Positions 62,527 through 64,000 of a stretch of DNA of 64,000 nucleotides are shown here, piece by piece. Below the pieces are notes generated by a model. That model was not told where the DNA came from. It was given only the letters and a program-made list of their open reading frames with translations, and did not search any database. Both the position numbers and the translations under genes were made by a program. Location of the stretch: NCBI GenBank assembly GCA_965250105.1, contig OZ252290.1, positions 3,534,001 to 3,598,000 of the forward strand, in the 5' to 3' direction. Within the stretch, counting starts at the first letter, position 1; every line of letters begins with the position of its first letter. The stretch is from JBCBSK01 sp965250105 (lineage in GTDB: Bacteria > Pseudomonadota > Alphaproteobacteria > Rhizobiales > Tepidamorphaceae).

Positions 62527-63156
62527 ATGCGCGATCCCGTGGAAACCTACATGAATCTCGTCCCCATGGTCGTCGAGCAGTCGGCGCGCGGGGAACGCGC
62601 CTATGACATCTTCTCGCGCCTTCTCAAGGAGCGAATCATCTTCGTCACCGGCCCGGTCGAGGACGGCATGGCCTCGCTGATCTGCGCGCAATTGCTGTGG
62701 CTCGAATCGGAGAACCCGAAAAAAGAGATCTCGATGTACATCAACTCTCCGGGCGGAGTGGTGACGTCGGGCATGTCGATCTACGACACGATGCAGTTCA
62801 TTCGTCCGCCGGTCTCGACGCTGTGCATCGGTCAGGCCATGTCTATGGGCTCGCTGCTTCTGTGCGCGGGCGAGAAGGACATGCGGTTCGCGGTGCCGAA
62901 CGCCCGCGTCATGGTGCACCAGCCGTCCGGCGGCTTTCAGGGCCAGGTGTCGGACATCGAGCGCCATGCCGAGGACATCATCAAGGTCAAGCGCCGGCTG
63001 AACGAGATCTATGTCAAGCATACCGGGCAGGATTACGAGGTGATCGAGCGCACGCTCGACCGCGATCATTTCATGACCGCCGACGAGGCCTGCGATTTCG
63101 GCATCGTCGACAAGGTCATCGAGAAGCGCCCGGCATCGGACACCGCCGAGGCATGA
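62527..63156 (+). CDS. clpP: ATP-dependent Clp protease proteolytic subunit
   Basis: Serine peptidase that forms the ClpXP/ClpAP barrel. 209 residues with the catalytic triad Ser106 (GQAMSMGS), His131 (VMVHQPSGG) and Asp180 (LDRDHFM); N-terminal LVPMVVEQSARGERAYDIFS. The ATG at 62527 is used; the frame extends upstream without homology. 159 bp after tig, 341 bp before clpX. Confidence 0.97.
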   Translation: MRDPVETYMNLVPMVVEQSARGERAYDIFSRLLKERIIFVTGPVEDGMASLICAQLLWLESENPKKEISMYINSPGGVVTSGMSIYDTMQFIRPPVSTLCIGQAMSMGSLLLCAGEKDMRFAVPNARVMVHQPSGGFQGQVSDIERHAEDIIKVKRRLNEIYVKHTGQDYEVIERTLDRDHFMTADEACDFGIVDKVIEKRPASDTAEA

Positions 63157-63497
63157 TCGGCCCGGCGACGGCAGGCCGCTTGCGCGGAATCGGTCGGTGA
63201 GGAGTTGGCGTGGATCGGAGGCGTTAATCAGTCCTTGAAATCCGTGCTGTTAGCCTCAATCCTCTTATGATGTCCTTTGGGCGCGCGCGGATTGCGTCGG
63301 ATGATCGGCGTCGCTAGGCTCGGGCAAGCGGGGCAGGGTGGTGACAAGATCGTCTGGGGTTTGCGTTCGATCAATTCGGACACGCCAGGATGGTCGACCT
63401 TAGAGTGTCAGGGAAAGCCGCGCCGTCTTCGGCGCGGAGTGTTCCAGGCCGATAGACGGGATCGCGGATTTTGGCCGCGATCCGACCGGAGAGATGG
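63157..63497. other. intergenic region clpP-clpX
   Basis: 341 bp with no gene. It holds a heat-shock-type promoter candidate (63234-63260) and two perfect GC-rich hairpins: CCGCGCCG/CGGCGCGG (63418-63437) and GGATCGCGG/CCGCGATCC (63459-63483). The second ends just before the clpX ribosome site GGAGAG. Confidence 0.55.
63234..63260 (+). promoter_or_regulatory. RpoH (sigma-32)-like promoter candidate for clpX
   Basis: CTTGAAA, 14-nt spacer, CTCAAT. The -35 matches the heat-shock consensus exactly, the -10 partly (CCCCAT-like). clpX is heat-inducible in many proteobacteria, so the position makes sense. Confidence 0.35.

Positions 63498-64000
<503 letters not shown>

Overview
The window is a GC-rich, gene-dense stretch of an alphaproteobacterial chromosome. 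Gene content and order point to Hyphomicrobiales (Rhizobiales) or a close relative. Supporting signs are the alphaproteobacterial arrangement tRNA-Tyr/tRNA-Gly/tuf/tRNA-Trp/secE/nusG, an ATP12-type F1-ATPase assembly chaperone, an NDUFS6-like zinc-finger protein, a glnB-glnA pair behind a sigma-54 promoter, rpsD and rpmJ missing from the ribosomal cluster, and AATTCC...GGAATTGC intergenic palindromes of the kind I associate with Rhizobiales. The order-level placement is inference. I saw no rRNA, IS element, prophage, CRISPR array or other mobile island.

Layout. 1-12285: mixed housekeeping genes: parE (cut by the window edge), glnA and glnB (nitrogen assimilation), nnr (NAD(P)H-hydrate repair), tRNA-Leu(UAG), an FAD monooxygenase, a small zinc-finger protein, two coupled alpha/beta hydrolases, an enoyl-CoA hydratase-fold protein, cysE, tRNA-Thr and rlmB. 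12390-45527: one continuous plus-strand expression-machinery supercluster: tRNA-Tyr, tRNA-Gly, tuf (copy 1), tRNA-Trp, secE-nusG, rplKAJL-rpoBC, the str operon (rpsL-rpsG-fusA-tuf copy 2), the S10 operon, the spc operon ending in secY and adk, and the alpha operon (rpsM-rpsK-rpoA-rplQ). Promoter-like sites with 17-bp spacers and strong hairpins mark several joints. 45608-52195: a Deg-type periplasmic protease, rarA, a flavodoxin-like protein, crcB, an RluA-family pseudouridine synthase, a small membrane protein, a HAD phosphatase and ATP12, mostly with ATGA or near-zero junctions. 52310-58567: the two subunits of a propionyl-CoA-type carboxylase, separated by a DUF2799-like lipoprotein and a minus-strand folP-folB-folK operon. 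58591-64000: a gamma-glutamylcyclotransferase-like protein, acylphosphatase, lipB, a lone FliN-domain protein, tRNA-Leu(GAG), tig, clpP and the start of clpX.

How it works together. Most of the window builds the transcription-translation apparatus (RNA polymerase alpha, beta and beta'; 26 ribosomal proteins; EF-Tu twice; EF-G; NusG) and the Sec channel, then protein quality control (trigger factor, ClpXP, Deg protease). The remainder supplies nitrogen assimilation, cysteine, folate, lipoate and propionate/odd-chain metabolism.

I did not find a convincing new biological system. The items most worth a second look are regulatory or evolutionary: the almost perfectly homogenised tuf pair with different start codons and codon use unlike its neighbours, the terminator-like hairpins just ahead of secE, rpsL and rpsJ, the L10 leader, a tiny Met/His-rich ORF overlapping the start of crcB, an enoyl-CoA hydratase homologue lacking both usual catalytic glutamates, an orphan FliN-domain protein, and two palindromic repeats between adk and rpsM.
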